Positions 1-6,386 of a stretch of 10,256 nucleotides of DNA are shown one piece after another. The notes beneath the pieces were generated by a model. That model searched no databases. It saw only the letters and a list, made by a program, of their open reading frames with translations, and was not told where the DNA came from. Numbering within the stretch: the first letter of the stretch is position 1; every line of letters begins with the position of its first letter. The position numbers were made by a program, and so were the translations under genes. Source of the DNA: JBKHJZ01 sp046537875 (lineage in GTDB: Bacteria; Actinomycetota; Acidimicrobiia; Acidimicrobiales; VFJN01); the NCBI GenBank assembly GCA_046537875.1, contig JBKHJZ010000121.1:1-10256 (forward strand), in the 5' to 3' direction.

Positions 1-1
1 G

Positions 2-604
2 CCCGCGACCGCCCGGGTGCACCAGAGCACCGACCTGCACCTGATCGCACCGGTGCAGCGCAGCGGCGTCCCCACCACGCCGATCGAGCGGACGCTGCTC
101 GATCTCGGGGCGGTCGTGCCGCCGACCCGCGTGCAGCTGGCGCTCGACCATGCCCTCCGCGCGGGGCTGACCACCATCGACCGGCTGCTCGGCACGCTCG
201 TTCGGCACGCGCGACGTGGGCGCCGGGGTGTCCGGCCACTGCGCGAGCTCCTGGCCGAGCAGCTGGAGCAAGGCTCGACCCCCGACAGCGGGCTCGAGCG
301 CCTGGTCGTGATCCTGCTGCGGGAGGCCGGTCTCCCGCGCCCCACGCTGCAACACCCGGTGACGATCGGCGGGCACGCGTACCGGACCGACCTCTGCTAC
401 CCCGAGGCGAGGGTGGCGATCGAGCCCGACGGCTCCATCCACCTGCGCCGCGACGTGTGGCAGTCCGACCACGAGCGACAGAACGCGCTGGTCCTCGCCG
501 GGTGGACCATCCTGCGGTTCACGTGGGGCGACTACCGCCGGCACCCCGAACGCATCGTCCGTGAGGTCGAGCGTGCGCTCGCCATGGGGGCGGTCGGCCG
601 GTGA
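2..604 (+). CDS. DUF559/AbiEi-like protein, 5'-truncated by window edge
   Basis: The reading frame is open to the left edge, so the N-terminus is missing; about 200 residues are visible and end at TGA 602-604. The first half, with PIERTLLDLGAVVPP followed by an Ala/Leu-rich helical stretch, resembles the region before the nuclease domain in actinobacterial DUF559 proteins often labelled AbiEi-like. The second half resembles a DUF559 domain of the Vsr/PD-(D/E)XK fold: DSGLERLV at the domain start, then YRTDLCYPEARVAIEPDGS with candidate metal-binding Asp and Glu, a charged DHERQN helix, and GWTILRFTWGDY near the end. Family knowledge suggests a nuclease fold, but cellular role and substrate are unknown for most such singletons. 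No partner antitoxin or toxin gene is visible next to it. It converges with lgt. The family call is fairly sure; the function is not. Confidence 0.8.
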   Translation, partial: PATARVHQSTDLHLIAPVQRSGVPTTPIERTLLDLGAVVPPTRVQLALDHALRAGLTTIDRLLGTLVRHARRGRRGVRPLRELLAEQLEQGSTPDSGLERLVVILLREAGLPRPTLQHPVTIGGHAYRTDLCYPEARVAIEPDGSIHLRRDVWQSDHERQNALVLAGWTILRFTWGDYRRHPERIVREVERALAMGAVGR

Positions 605-674
605 CCCTGGGAGGGCCGGCGGCGACCGCACGGGTTCAGCGCAGCAGCCGCTGGGTGCTCGCGATCGCGACTCT

Positions 675-709
675 GGGCGGATCGGGTGGCAGGACCACCG
701 GATCCGCCC
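675..709. terminator. Hairpin between convergent genes, likely bidirectional terminator
   Basis: Bases 675-689 and 695-709 form an inverted repeat of 15 positions with a single G:G mismatch (684/700) and a 5-base loop. It lies in the 181-base gap between the DUF559 stop (604) and the lgt stop (786), where both genes run towards each other. No T-run follows on either strand, which is common for terminators in high-GC actinomycetes. The rest of the gap shows no gene. Confidence 0.65.
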
Positions 710-785
710 AAGGAACCGCTGGAGGCCACCCGGGCCCCCGCACGAAGACCCGGAACCGGGCCGCGGCCCCGGGTGGGCCCCCGCC

Positions 786-2159
786 TCAGCGGCTCTCGGG
801 GCCCCCCGTGCGCGACCCGGTGGTCGACTCCTCGGCCGCGGGCTCCTCCGGCTTCGGCTCGTCGACCGCTGCCGGGTCACCGGCCACGGCGGGCTCCGCG
901 TCGGCCCGTGCCTCGGTGCTTTCGGGCTCGGCCGCCACCGCGCGCTCGTCGCTGGCCGCCCCCGTGGCCTCGGGCTCCGCCGTCTTGGCGCCCCCGGCTG
1001 CCTCGGCGCTTTCGGGCTCGGCCGTTCCGGCAGACCCGCGCTCGGCCGCCCCGGCAGACTCGGCGGTCGTTCCCTCCGCAGCGGCAGGCGTGGCGGCGGC
1101 GGTCGTCTCGACGTCCGGCTCCCCGGCCGCAGCGGTCGCTTGCTCCACGGCAGCAGTCGTCTCGGCGTCCGGCTCGCCGGCCGCAGTGGTCGCTCGCTCC
1201 GCGGCCTCGGGCTCCCCAGCCGCAGTGGTCGCTTGCTCCCCGACAGCGGGCTCCTCGGCGCCCGGCTCGTCGGCTGCGGCCGGCTCTGCGGCCGCAGCGT
1301 CGGGCTCCTCCTCCAGCCCGGCCTCCGGTCCGGCGGCCGCCAGGGCCGCCAGCCGCGGGCGCACGCGCAGCAGGATCCACAGGCCGGCCGGGATCAGCAC
1401 CAGGGTGAACCACTGCGCCCCGGTCAGGCTCAGCACCCGCTCGTCGTTGACCCGCAGGGTGTCGCTCAGCAACCGGGCGACGCCGTAGTACAGGGCGAAC
1501 ACGCCCATCAGCGTGCCCGGCGCCAGCTCGCCGCCCCGGCGGCGGCGCAGCAGCAGGGCGACGGTGAGGCCCGCGAACAGCACGAGCAGGTACATGAACT
1601 CGTACAGCGCGGTGTTGTGGAACGTCGTGCCCTCCACCAGCCGCATGTCACCGAGGAGCGGCTCCCGCACCTCGCCGCCCTCGTAGCGGGTGGCGAGGAA
1701 GAAGTCGGACGTGCGGCCGAAGTGCTCCCCGACCGCGTAGCAGCCGATGCGGCCGATCGCGAGGCCGATGGTGAGGCCGAGCGCGTAGCCGTCGAGGCTG
1801 CGCCAGCGTTGCAGGCGGGTCCAGCGGCGGAAGAAGGGCACCCCGACGATCAGGGCGGCGATGAAGCCACCGGTGAACTGGATGCCCCCCTCCCAGATCG
1901 CGATGACGTCGATCGGGTTGTCGATCTCCTCGGTGTGGGTCGCGGCCCACGTGAGGCGGGCGCCGACGATGCCCGCCAGCACCATCCAGGTGGCGGTGCG
2001 GTAGGTCTCGTCACGCGAGATGCCGAAGCGCTCGATGTGCTGGGCGGCGACCCACGCGCCGACCAGCACGCCGATCGCGACCATGAGACCGAACGTCCGC
2101 AGGGTGAGCGGACCGAGGTCGATGTCGGGAAACGTCGTGTACGGAATCGCGGCGAACAC
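786..2159 (-). CDS. lgt: Prolipoprotein diacylglyceryl transferase with long acidic Ala/Pro tail
   Basis: Lgt transfers a diacylglyceryl group from phosphatidylglycerol to the lipobox cysteine of prolipoproteins in the cytoplasmic membrane. The family core covers about residues 1-270 with roughly seven hydrophobic segments. Recognisable pieces are GPLTLRTFGLMVAIG (16-30), GGIQFTGGF (91-99), GRIGCYAVGEHFGR (136-149), HNTALYE (181-187) and GVARLLSDTLR (226-236). Counterparts of the E. coli catalytic arginines (R143, R239) are R137 and R229. Other positions differ: the HGG histidine is Thr96, Asn146 of the GRIGN motif is Cys140, and Glu243 is Asp233. Residues from about 275 to 457 form an Ala/Glu/Pro/Thr tail with no membrane segment, absent from the roughly 290-residue E. 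coli enzyme. The start is GTG 2159, giving a typical AAIPYTTFPDID opening; the Shine-Dalgarno is poor. It follows zwf by 117 bases. It may be a paralog rather than the main Lgt. Confidence 0.88.
   Translation of the reverse strand: MFAAIPYTTFPDIDLGPLTLRTFGLMVAIGVLVGAWVAAQHIERFGISRDETYRTATWMVLAGIVGARLTWAATHTEEIDNPIDVIAIWEGGIQFTGGFIAALIVGVPFFRRWTRLQRWRSLDGYALGLTIGLAIGRIGCYAVGEHFGRTSDFFLATRYEGGEVREPLLGDMRLVEGTTFHNTALYEFMYLLVLFAGLTVALLLRRRRGGELAPGTLMGVFALYYGVARLLSDTLRVNDERVLSLTGAQWFTLVLIPAGLWILLRVRPRLAALAAAGPEAGLEEEPDAAAAEPAAADEPGAEEPAVGEQATTAAGEPEAAERATTAAGEPDAETTAAVEQATAAAGEPDVETTAAATPAAAEGTTAESAGAAERGSAGTAEPESAEAAGGAKTAEPEATGAASDERAVAAEPESTEARADAEPAVAGDPAAVDEPKPEEPAAEESTTGSRTGGPESR
1102..1239. 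repeat. Degenerate in-frame repeats encoding the Lgt tail
   Basis: A 45-base unit at 1102-1146 recurs at 1156-1200 (41 of 45 identical, period 54). The last 32 bases recur again at 1208-1239 (28 of 32, shift 39). Both shifts are multiples of three, so the repeats stay in frame and give the protein blocks TTAAGEP and ATAAAGEP. The wider stretch from about 790 to 1330 has looser copies of the same composition. This looks like slippage or unequal-crossover growth of a low-complexity tail. Confidence 0.8.
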
Positions 2160-2247
2160 GCCCCCATGGTGGTCGAGATCGCCGTCGCGTGGTAGCCGAA
2201 CCGTGGAAACACCCGCCGACCAGCGGCGCGAGCCCGGACGGGATCGG

Positions 2248-2275
2248 CCCGCCGCCCGGGCCGGGAACGGGCGGG
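2248..2275 (-). terminator. Imperfect GC-rich hairpin just after the zwf stop
   Basis: Read on the minus strand, an outer stem of 6 bp (2270-2275 with 2248-2253) encloses a second 4-bp stem (2262-2265 with 2255-2258), with unpaired bases between. It begins 2 bases after the zwf stop codon and precedes lgt by about 90 bases. It could end or weaken transcription before lgt. No T-run follows, and GC-rich DNA forms such pairs by chance, so the call is weak. Confidence 0.35.
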
Positions 2276-2276
2276 A

Positions 2277-3674
2277 TCAGCCCTCGGCCAGCGGCTCGAT
2301 CCACCCACCGAAGGGGGCCGCGACCGACTCCGCCCCCGCCGGGCCCCACGTGCCCGGGCGGTACAGCTCGATCGGCGGCGGGTGGTCGAGCACGGGCTGC
2401 ACGATGCGCCACTGCTCCTCGACGCCGTCGGCCCGACCGAAGCGGCGGTGGTCGCCCTCCATCGCGTCCTCCAGCAACCGCTGGTACGCGGGCTGGCGGT
2501 GCGGGAACACCGACGCGTAGGACACCTCGAGGTCGAGGGGGCGGCCCACGAGCTCGTCGCCGGGCGCCTTGGCCTGCAGGTGGATGGTCACGCCGTCGTC
2601 GCGGCCCAACCGGAACCTGAGCCGGTTCGGCTGGGGGCGGGGTGCGCCGGGCGGGCTGAACAGCAGCCGCGGCGGGGCCGCGAAGGTGACGACGGCCTCG
2701 TTGGCCGACACCGGCAGGTGCTTGCCGGCGCGGATCGTCCACGGCACGCCGGCCCAGCGCCACGACTCGATCTCGAGTTGCACGGCGACGAACGTCTCGA
2801 CGTCGCTGCCGGCGTCGACGCCGGGCTCGTCCGTGTAGCCCCGGTACTGGCCGCGGACCACCTTCGCCGGGTCGAGCGGCTTGACCTGCCGCCAGAACCG
2901 CACCCGCTCGTCGCTCAGGGCGTCGGCGTCCGACGACACCGGGGGCTCCATGCCAAGCAGCGCCACGATCTCCAGCAGGTGGTTCTGGAACACGTCGCGG
3001 AGCGCCCCGACCGTCTCGTAGAACCGGCCCCGGCTCTCGACGCCGAAGTCCTCGGACAGCGTGATCTGCACGCTCGACACCGTGTTGCGGTTCCACAGCG
3101 GCTCGAGCATCGAGTTGGCGAACCGGAAGACCAGCAGGTTCTCCACCGACTCCTTGCCGAGGAAGTGGTCGATGCGGAACACGGCCTCCTCGGGGAAGGC
3201 GGCGTGGAGCACCTCGTTGAGCTCGGCGGCCGAGGCCAGGTCGCGGCCGAACGGCTTCTCGACCACCACCCGGGCGCCCTCGCCGGTGAGTCCCACGCGG
3301 GCGAGCCCCTGCACGACGTCGTCGAAGAGTGCGGGCGGGATCGCCAGGTAGAAGAGCGGGCGCTCGACGTCCTGCAGGCGCTCGGCGAGCAGGTCGAAGG
3401 TGGCGGGGTCGCGGTAGTTGCCGCTCACGTAGCTGAGCCGCCCGGCCAGCGCCCGCCAGGTGGCGTCGTCGATCTCGCCGTTCGAGGCGATGGCGTCGCG
3501 GGCGGCCGACCGGAGCCGCTCGTCGTCCCACTCCGAGGACGCCACCCCGATCACCGGCACGCCGCAGTGGCCAGCCCGCTCCATCTCGTAGACCGCAGGG
3601 AAGATCCTGCGGCGCGCCAGATCGCCCGTGGCGCCGAACAGCACCAGCGCATCGCTGCGGGACACCCGGGTCAC
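2277..3674 (-). CDS. zwf: Glucose-6-phosphate 1-dehydrogenase
   Basis: Oxidises glucose-6-phosphate to 6-phosphogluconolactone with reduction of NADP+ (or NAD+), the entry step of the oxidative pentose phosphate pathway, in the cytoplasm. From the GTG at 3674 the product is 465 residues, usual for the family. Visible motifs are the Rossmann GATGDL (14-19), EKPFGRD (139-145), the active-site signature RIDHFLGKE (167-175) with Lys174 and His170, and QNHLLE (230-235) with the second conserved His232. I chose GTG 3674 because GGGGAGG (3688-3682) lies 7 bases upstream and the protein then opens VTRVSRSDALVLFGATGDL as family members do; an ATG at 3707 would add 11 Arg/Gly-rich residues. Its first codons form part of a tandem duplication. 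gnd and pgi lie upstream; no opcA or pgl is adjacent. Identification is secure; cofactor preference is not shown. Confidence 0.96.
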   Translation of the reverse strand: MTRVSRSDALVLFGATGDLARRRIFPAVYEMERAGHCGVPVIGVASSEWDDERLRSAARDAIASNGEIDDATWRALAGRLSYVSGNYRDPATFDLLAERLQDVERPLFYLAIPPALFDDVVQGLARVGLTGEGARVVVEKPFGRDLASAAELNEVLHAAFPEEAVFRIDHFLGKESVENLLVFRFANSMLEPLWNRNTVSSVQITLSEDFGVESRGRFYETVGALRDVFQNHLLEIVALLGMEPPVSSDADALSDERVRFWRQVKPLDPAKVVRGQYRGYTDEPGVDAGSDVETFVAVQLEIESWRWAGVPWTIRAGKHLPVSANEAVVTFAAPPRLLFSPPGAPRPQPNRLRFRLGRDDGVTIHLQAKAPGDELVGRPLDLEVSYASVFPHRQPAYQRLLEDAMEGDHRRFGRADGVEEQWRIVQPVLDHPPPIELYRPGTWGPAGAESVAAPFGGWIEPLAEG

Positions 3675-3733
3675 GACCGCGCCTCCCCGCCGCCGAACAG
3701 CGCCCATGCGTCGTCCCGCAGCGCCGGGGTCAC
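3671..3733 (-). pseudogene. 20-codon duplicated remnant of the zwf 5' end
   Basis: A GTG-started frame of 20 residues, VTPALRDDAWALFGGGEARS, fills the space between gnd and zwf. Its GTG (3733-3731) overlaps the gnd TGA in a GTGA, and its own TGA (3673-3671) overlaps the zwf GTG in the same way. A GGGGAGG motif sits 7 bases before its start. Eight of its first 14 residues equal the zwf start (V1, T2, R6, D8, A9, L12, F13, G14), as expected for a copy of the zwf 5' end made by the 59-bp duplication. The period of 59 is not a multiple of three, so the copy ends at a stop instead of fusing to zwf. It is probably a relic, though it could be translated as a coupling peptide that relays ribosomes from gnd to zwf. 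Confidence 0.4.
3682..3688 (-). promoter_or_regulatory. Ribosome-binding site deciding the zwf start
   Basis: GGGGAGG on the minus strand ends 7 bases before the GTG at 3674, the best Shine-Dalgarno match in this junction. It supports GTG 3674 over the upstream ATG at 3707. The same heptamer at the same spacing precedes the GTG at 3733 in the duplicated copy. Confidence 0.6.
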
Positions 3734-4635
3734 GACCCCGCCTCCCCGCCGGCGGCCTGCTCGGTCTCGGCCACCAGCGCGTGGCCGCCGAACTGGTTGC
3801 GCAGCGCGGCGATCGCCTTCATCGCGATCGAGTCCTCGTGCTGCGACACGAAGCGGGCGAAGAGCGCCGCGCTGACGGCGGGCATCGGCACGCCGTGCTC
3901 CACCGCCTCCTGCACCGCCCAGCGGCCCTCACCCGAGTCGTGCGCCACGCCCGCGATGCCCTCGAGGTGCGGGTTCTCCTCCAGCGCCCGGACCAGCAGG
4001 TCGAGGAGCCACGACCGCACCACCGAGCCCGACCGCCAGGCCCCGAGCGCGCCCGCCACGTCGATGTCGAGCCCGGAGCGGACCAGCAGCTCGTACCCCT
4101 CGGCGTACGCCTGCATCAGGCCGTACTCGATGCCGTTGTGCACCATCTTGGCGAAGTGCCCGGTGCCGGAGGGCCCCGTGTGCACGAACCCGCCGTCGCC
4201 CGGCCGCAGCGCCTCGAACAGCGGCCGGGCCAGCGCCACGTGGTCGGGGTCGCCCCCGACCATGAGGCAGTAGCCCTCGGTGCGTCCCCACACGCCCCCA
4301 CTGGTGCCGCAGTCGAGGAAGCCGACGCCCCGCTCGGCCAGCGCCGCGGCGCGCCGCACCGAGTCGCGCCAGTTGGCGTTGCCCCCGTCGACCACCACGT
4401 CGCCCCGCGACAGCAGCTCGCCCAGCTCGCCGACCACCGACCCGGTGGGCTCGCCGGCCGGGACCATCACCCACACCACCCGTGGCGGGTCGAGGCGGGC
4501 CACCAGCTCGGCCAGCGACCCGACCTGGGAGGCCTCGCTGAACGCGTCGTAGCCGATCACCTCGTGCCCGGCGGCGGCGAGGCGCTCGGCCATGCTGCCG
4601 CCCATCCGGCCCAGCCCCACCATGCCTGCCCTCAT
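3730..4635 (-). CDS. gnd: 6-phosphogluconate dehydrogenase, decarboxylating, short (GndA/YqeC) type
   Basis: Oxidatively decarboxylates 6-phosphogluconate to ribulose-5-phosphate, yielding reduced nicotinamide cofactor, in the cytoplasm. The 301-residue length matches the short class rather than the roughly 470-residue NADP enzymes. Visible are the Rossmann GLGRMG (8-13), the 6PGDH segment FLDCGTSGGVWGR (107-118, as CGTSGG at 109-114), the catalytic-region FAKMVHNGIEYG (161-172) with Lys163 and Asn167, and DSGEGRWAVQEA (233-244) in the all-helical C-terminal domain. The residue after the second beta strand is Asp30 (VIGYDAF), where NADP-dependent enzymes usually have an Asn-Arg-Thr pattern; this suggests NAD+ preference (inference). 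The ATG at 4635 gives the usual MRAGMVGLGRMG opening. pgi ends 42 bases upstream; the stop overlaps the GTG of the duplicated mini-frame before zwf. Confidence 0.96.
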   Translation of the reverse strand: MRAGMVGLGRMGGSMAERLAAAGHEVIGYDAFSEASQVGSLAELVARLDPPRVVWVMVPAGEPTGSVVGELGELLSRGDVVVDGGNANWRDSVRRAAALAERGVGFLDCGTSGGVWGRTEGYCLMVGGDPDHVALARPLFEALRPGDGGFVHTGPSGTGHFAKMVHNGIEYGLMQAYAEGYELLVRSGLDIDVAGALGAWRSGSVVRSWLLDLLVRALEENPHLEGIAGVAHDSGEGRWAVQEAVEHGVPMPAVSAALFARFVSQHEDSIAMKAIAALRNQFGGHALVAETEQAAGGEAGS

Positions 4636-4677
4636 CTCACCTGCGCCCCCGTCTCCCGCACGTCGTCATGCCGCCGC

Positions 4678-6273
4678 TCACCCGGTCCCGGCCTCGAGCA
4701 GTTCGCCGAGCGCCACCCGTCCCGCCCGTCTGCCCCGCTCGCGCAGCGCCGCCAGGTCGCCGTCGGCCTGGGCCCGCTTCAGCCGCGAGAAGCCGTACCC
4801 GGCGCCGGGCACCGGCACGTCGTCCGGGTCGTCGCCGACCACCTGGACGCACACCACAGAGTCGGGACCGCCCTTGTGGAGCTGGCCCGTCGAGTGCAGG
4901 AAGCGCGGGCCGAAGCCCAGCGTGGTCGCCACCCGGAGGCGGTCACGCAGGGCGTGGCGGACCTCCTCGAGCCGGGGCGCGGCGGGGCCGCCCGGATCGA
5001 CGAAGGCCTGGATCGCCACGTAGTCGCCGGGCCGCACGGTGCCGAGCAGCTCGGTCAACGGGGTGAACGGCACCTCGTCGGCGTGCCCGCGCTCGAGCAC
5101 CCGGGCGGTCGCGGCCTTGGCCGACGCCACGTCGGGCTGGTCGAACGGCTGGATGCCCAGGAGTGCGCCGCACAGCGCGGTCGCCAGCTCCCACAGCAGG
5201 ACCTGGCCGCCGAGGTCGGCCAGGGCACCCTCGCACGGCAGCACCGCCACCGGATGGCCCGCGTCGGCCAGCACGTCGAGCTCTGGATGGTCGCCCACCG
5301 CCACGAACACCCGGTCGTCGCCGTAGGACTCCGGCACGCCGACCGCCTCGCCCACCACCGGCACGATGCCGGTGCCGTCCTTGCCCGTGGACTCCGCGAC
5401 GAGCTGCTCGAGCCACAGTCCGAAGCCGGCCACGCTCTCGGGCACCAGGATCGTCAGCTTGTCGCGCCCCGCTCGCACACCGGCCGCCATCGTGGCGGCC
5501 AGGCGCGCCGCCGGGTTCGCCGGCGGAGACGACCGCAACCGGTCGCCCATCGCGGTCGCCGAGGCGAGCAGGCCGGCGACGTCGACGCCGGCGAGCAGGG
5601 CCGGCACCAGGCCGAACAGCGACAGCGCCGAGTAGCGGCCCCCGATGTCGGGAGGGTTCTCCCAGCGGGCGGCGTAGCCGGCGTCGGCCGCCAGGGTCGC
5701 CAGCTCGCTGCCCGGATCGGTGATCACCCCGAACTGCGCAGGGTCGGGATGCCGGTCCCAGGCCCAGGCCAGGTGGCTGCGCGTCTCGAGCGTGGTCCCC
5801 GACTTCGACGCGGCGAGGTGGAGGGTGCGGTCAGGCGCTCGCTCGGCGCCCAGGCGAGCCACCGTGGCGGGGTCGGTGGTGTCGAGCACGGCCAGGGCCG
5901 GCCAGCCCCCCGGCGGCGGGGTGGCGGCCGGGGACGCCGGCGAGACCTCGGCGTCCCCTGCGCCGGCCGCCGGCGACCGCGCGACCACCTCGGGGAAGAG
6001 GCTCGACCCGCCCATGCCCATGAGCAGCACGTGATCGCTGCGGCCCGCGAGCCCGTGGCACTGCGCCTGGAGGCCGTCGAGCCGGGCGGCCATGTCGGGT
6101 GCCACGGTGAGCCACCCCAGGCGGTCGGCGATCTCGGTGGGATCCTCACGCCACAGGGTGTGGTCGCCGGCCCAGGCCCGGGCGACGGCGTCGCGCTCCG
6201 CCAGCTCGTCGAGCGCGCGCCCGGCGCCCTCGGTGAGGGGGCCGAGACGCTCGGGGGTGTCGTCGAGGATCAC
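4678..6273 (-). CDS. pgi: Glucose-6-phosphate isomerase (TalPgi-type Pgi domain)
   Basis: Interconverts glucose-6-phosphate and fructose-6-phosphate, supplying or recycling the substrate of zwf. From GTG 6273 it has 531 residues with two SIS-type sugar-phosphate domains. Visible motifs are MGMGGSS (85-91), SKSGTTLETR (156-165), the PGI signature region GGRYSALSLFG (211-221), AESTGKDG (293-300) with the likely catalytic Glu294, and PFDQPDVASAK (376-386) with the likely catalytic Lys386. The sequence resembles the isomerase half of the bifunctional transaldolase/isomerase (TalPgi) found in some actinobacteria, but no transaldolase is fused. A short Ala/Pro-rich stretch (about 100-122) between MGMGGSS and the LAVLDTTDP strand looks like an insertion. 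GTG 6273 is preferred because the frame upstream is low-complexity Arg/Gly; a TAGCAA motif 8 bases upstream suggests leaderless initiation. It is the first gene of the pgi-gnd-zwf cluster. Confidence 0.94.
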   Translation of the reverse strand: MILDDTPERLGPLTEGAGRALDELAERDAVARAWAGDHTLWREDPTEIADRLGWLTVAPDMAARLDGLQAQCHGLAGRSDHVLLMGMGGSSLFPEVVARSPAAGAGDAEVSPASPAATPPPGGWPALAVLDTTDPATVARLGAERAPDRTLHLAASKSGTTLETRSHLAWAWDRHPDPAQFGVITDPGSELATLAADAGYAARWENPPDIGGRYSALSLFGLVPALLAGVDVAGLLASATAMGDRLRSSPPANPAARLAATMAAGVRAGRDKLTILVPESVAGFGLWLEQLVAESTGKDGTGIVPVVGEAVGVPESYGDDRVFVAVGDHPELDVLADAGHPVAVLPCEGALADLGGQVLLWELATALCGALLGIQPFDQPDVASAKAATARVLERGHADEVPFTPLTELLGTVRPGDYVAIQAFVDPGGPAAPRLEEVRHALRDRLRVATTLGFGPRFLHSTGQLHKGGPDSVVCVQVVGDDPDDVPVPGAGYGFSRLKRAQADGDLAALRERGRRAGRVALGELLEAGTG

Positions 6274-6281
6274 ACCACCAG

Positions 6282-6287
6282 TTGCTA
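6282..6287 (-). promoter_or_regulatory. Candidate -10 of pgi (TAGCAA, 8 bases before GTG)
   Basis: TAGCAA on the minus strand lies 8 bases upstream of the pgi GTG at 6273. It fits the TANNN part of the actinobacterial -10 element but has A at the sixth position. If it is used, transcription would start at or very near the start codon. No good -35 is seen. Confidence 0.35.
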
Positions 6288-6319
6288 CCAGCGATCGGCC
6301 GCCGCACGCACCGCGAGCA

Positions 6320-6333
6320 CCGGAGATCTCCGG
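6320..6333. promoter_or_regulatory. 14-bp perfect palindrome between divergent genes, possible operator
   Basis: CCGGAGATCTCCGG is a perfect 14-base palindrome in the 113-base region between pgi (minus) and the membrane-protein gene (plus). Its centre is about 40 bases from the candidate pgi -10 and about 46 from the candidate -10 of the divergent gene. That is a plausible site for a dimeric regulator acting on both. A palindrome of this length is expected about once or twice by chance in 10 kb of such GC content, so location is the main support. Confidence 0.35.
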
Positions 6334-6371
6334 CACGAGCCTCTGCCCCCGCACCCCCCGCCGGCCGGGAC

Positions 6372-6377
6372 TACCTT
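6372..6377 (+). promoter_or_regulatory. Candidate -10 of the membrane-protein gene (TACCTT)
   Basis: TACCTT matches TANNNT and ends 9 bases before the ATG at 6387. No Shine-Dalgarno lies between, which fits a leaderless or near-leaderless transcript. Confidence 0.45.
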
Positions 6378-6386
6378 GTCCCGTCG

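Larger units (their letters stand above)
3633..3750. repeat. 59-bp tandem duplication across the gnd-zwf junction
   Basis: Bases 3633-3691 and 3692-3750 are two abutting copies of a 59-base unit, matching at 45 of 59 positions with no gap. The ends agree best (first 10 of 10, last 29 with 26 matches); the middle 20 has diverged. Each copy carries, on the minus strand, a GGGGAGG ribosome-binding site (3688-3682 and 3747-3741), a TCGTGA stop/start overlap and codons matching the zwf N-terminus. Confidence 0.8.

Noticed and set aside
561..2195. A 544-codon plus-strand open frame opposite lgt
   Set aside because: It is composed of Gly/Arg/Leu-rich repeats that are the complement of the Lgt tail repeats; lgt itself has clear family motifs.
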